Assembly (NCBI GenBank): GCA_031296405.1
Contig: JAVKKH010000018.1
Location: 1 to 42,654 of the forward strand
DNA: 42,654 nt
Origin: Candidatus Tepidifontimicrobium thermophilum
GTDB lineage: Bacteria > Sysuimicrobiota > Sysuimicrobiia > Sysuimicrobiales > Sysuimicrobiaceae
Direction: 5' to 3'
The translations under genes were made by a program, and so were the position numbers. The notes beneath the pieces were generated by a model. It did no database searches and was not told the origin of the DNA. It worked only from the letters and a program-made list of their open reading frames with translations. This document shows, piece by piece, positions 42,543 to 42,654 of this stretch. The stretch's first letter is position 1. The number at the start of each line of letters is the position of its first letter.

Positions 42543-42654
42543 CGCCCCACCGGAGCTTCCGGACGTACCTCACCGCATCCCCTCCAGTTTCCTCGTGGAG
42601 GGGCTGGAAGTCGAACTGCTCCAGGACGTCCCTGACGACAGCCGCGGGACTCGG
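42529..42654 (-). CDS. C-terminal fragment of the putative VapB antitoxin, cut by the window edge
   Basis: The last 41 codons of a minus-strand frame that enters from the window edge and stops at a TGA at 42529-42531, overlapping vapC by 14 bases. The visible chain has SPAAVVRDVLEQFDFQPLHE near its start and ends RYVRKLRWGDDQP. A charged, partly helical tail like this is expected for an antitoxin that wraps its toxin. The DNA-binding part lies outside the window, so its family is unknown. Confidence 0.6.
   Translation of the reverse strand, partial: PSPAAVVRDVLEQFDFQPLHEETGGDAVRYVRKLRWGDDQP

Overview
The window is GC-rich bacterial DNA with dense, mostly overlapping genes. It has GTG and TTG starts, Shine-Dalgarno sites of the GGAGG type and a bacterial rRNA operon. 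Very stable rRNA helices, a fatty-acid CoA ligase resembling the Thermus enzyme, and 23S group I introns of a kind known from hyperthermophilic Thermotoga suggest a deep-branching thermophile. I cannot name the phylum; an uncultivated lineage near the Sysuimicrobiota/CSP1-3 group is only a guess. The gene content points to an aerobe or facultative aerobe that feeds on aromatic and other organic acids.

Left part (about 300-9400, minus strand). A manganese module, mntR-mntH plus a tandem universal stress protein, comes first. Next is an operon read from 9398 down to 3114: a benzoate-CoA-ligase-type enzyme, enoyl-CoA hydratase, a long 3-hydroxyacyl-CoA dehydrogenase, glutaryl-CoA dehydrogenase and a metallo-beta-lactamase-fold hydrolase. 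Together these make an acyl-CoA activation and beta-oxidation route that can run through glutaryl-CoA to crotonyl-CoA.

Middle (9400-17400, plus strand). A divergent operon starts from a promoter region holding three TetR/PaaR-like palindromes. It encodes an unusual PaaABCD-type aryl-CoA epoxidase: PaaA, a PaaD cut into two separate genes, two tandem PaaB-like proteins, and a PaaC that keeps most diiron-ligand positions. These are followed by two aldehyde dehydrogenases around a second enoyl-CoA hydratase, and by a second benzoate-CoA-ligase-type enzyme. No PaaE reductase, fused PaaZ, PaaK or TetR regulator is in the window. I infer a variant CoA-epoxide pathway for an aromatic acid.

Uptake block (17535-30245, plus strand). 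Two complete Liv-type ABC importers (order K-G-F-H-M, then K-H-M-G-F) surround a two-subunit family I CoA-transferase of the glutaconate/IpdAB type. A third acyl-CoA ligase closes the block. The layout suggests import and CoA activation of organic acids for the catabolic operons.

rRNA operon (30230-37110). Two tandem promoters, the first lying in the 3' end of the acyl-CoA ligase gene, drive 16S-23S-5S. There is no tRNA gene in the spacer. Long leader and trailer stems and a strong terminator are visible. The 23S gene carries two group I introns at the E. coli positions L1931 and L2593, each with a LAGLIDADG homing endonuclease gene. The L2593 protein resembles chloroplast I-CreI along its length and sits at the same site.

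Right end (37130-42654, minus strand). A long/medium-chain acyl-CoA synthetase, a large UPF0182 membrane protein, an unrecognised 187-residue protein, and a VapBC-like toxin with the cut-off tail of its antitoxin.
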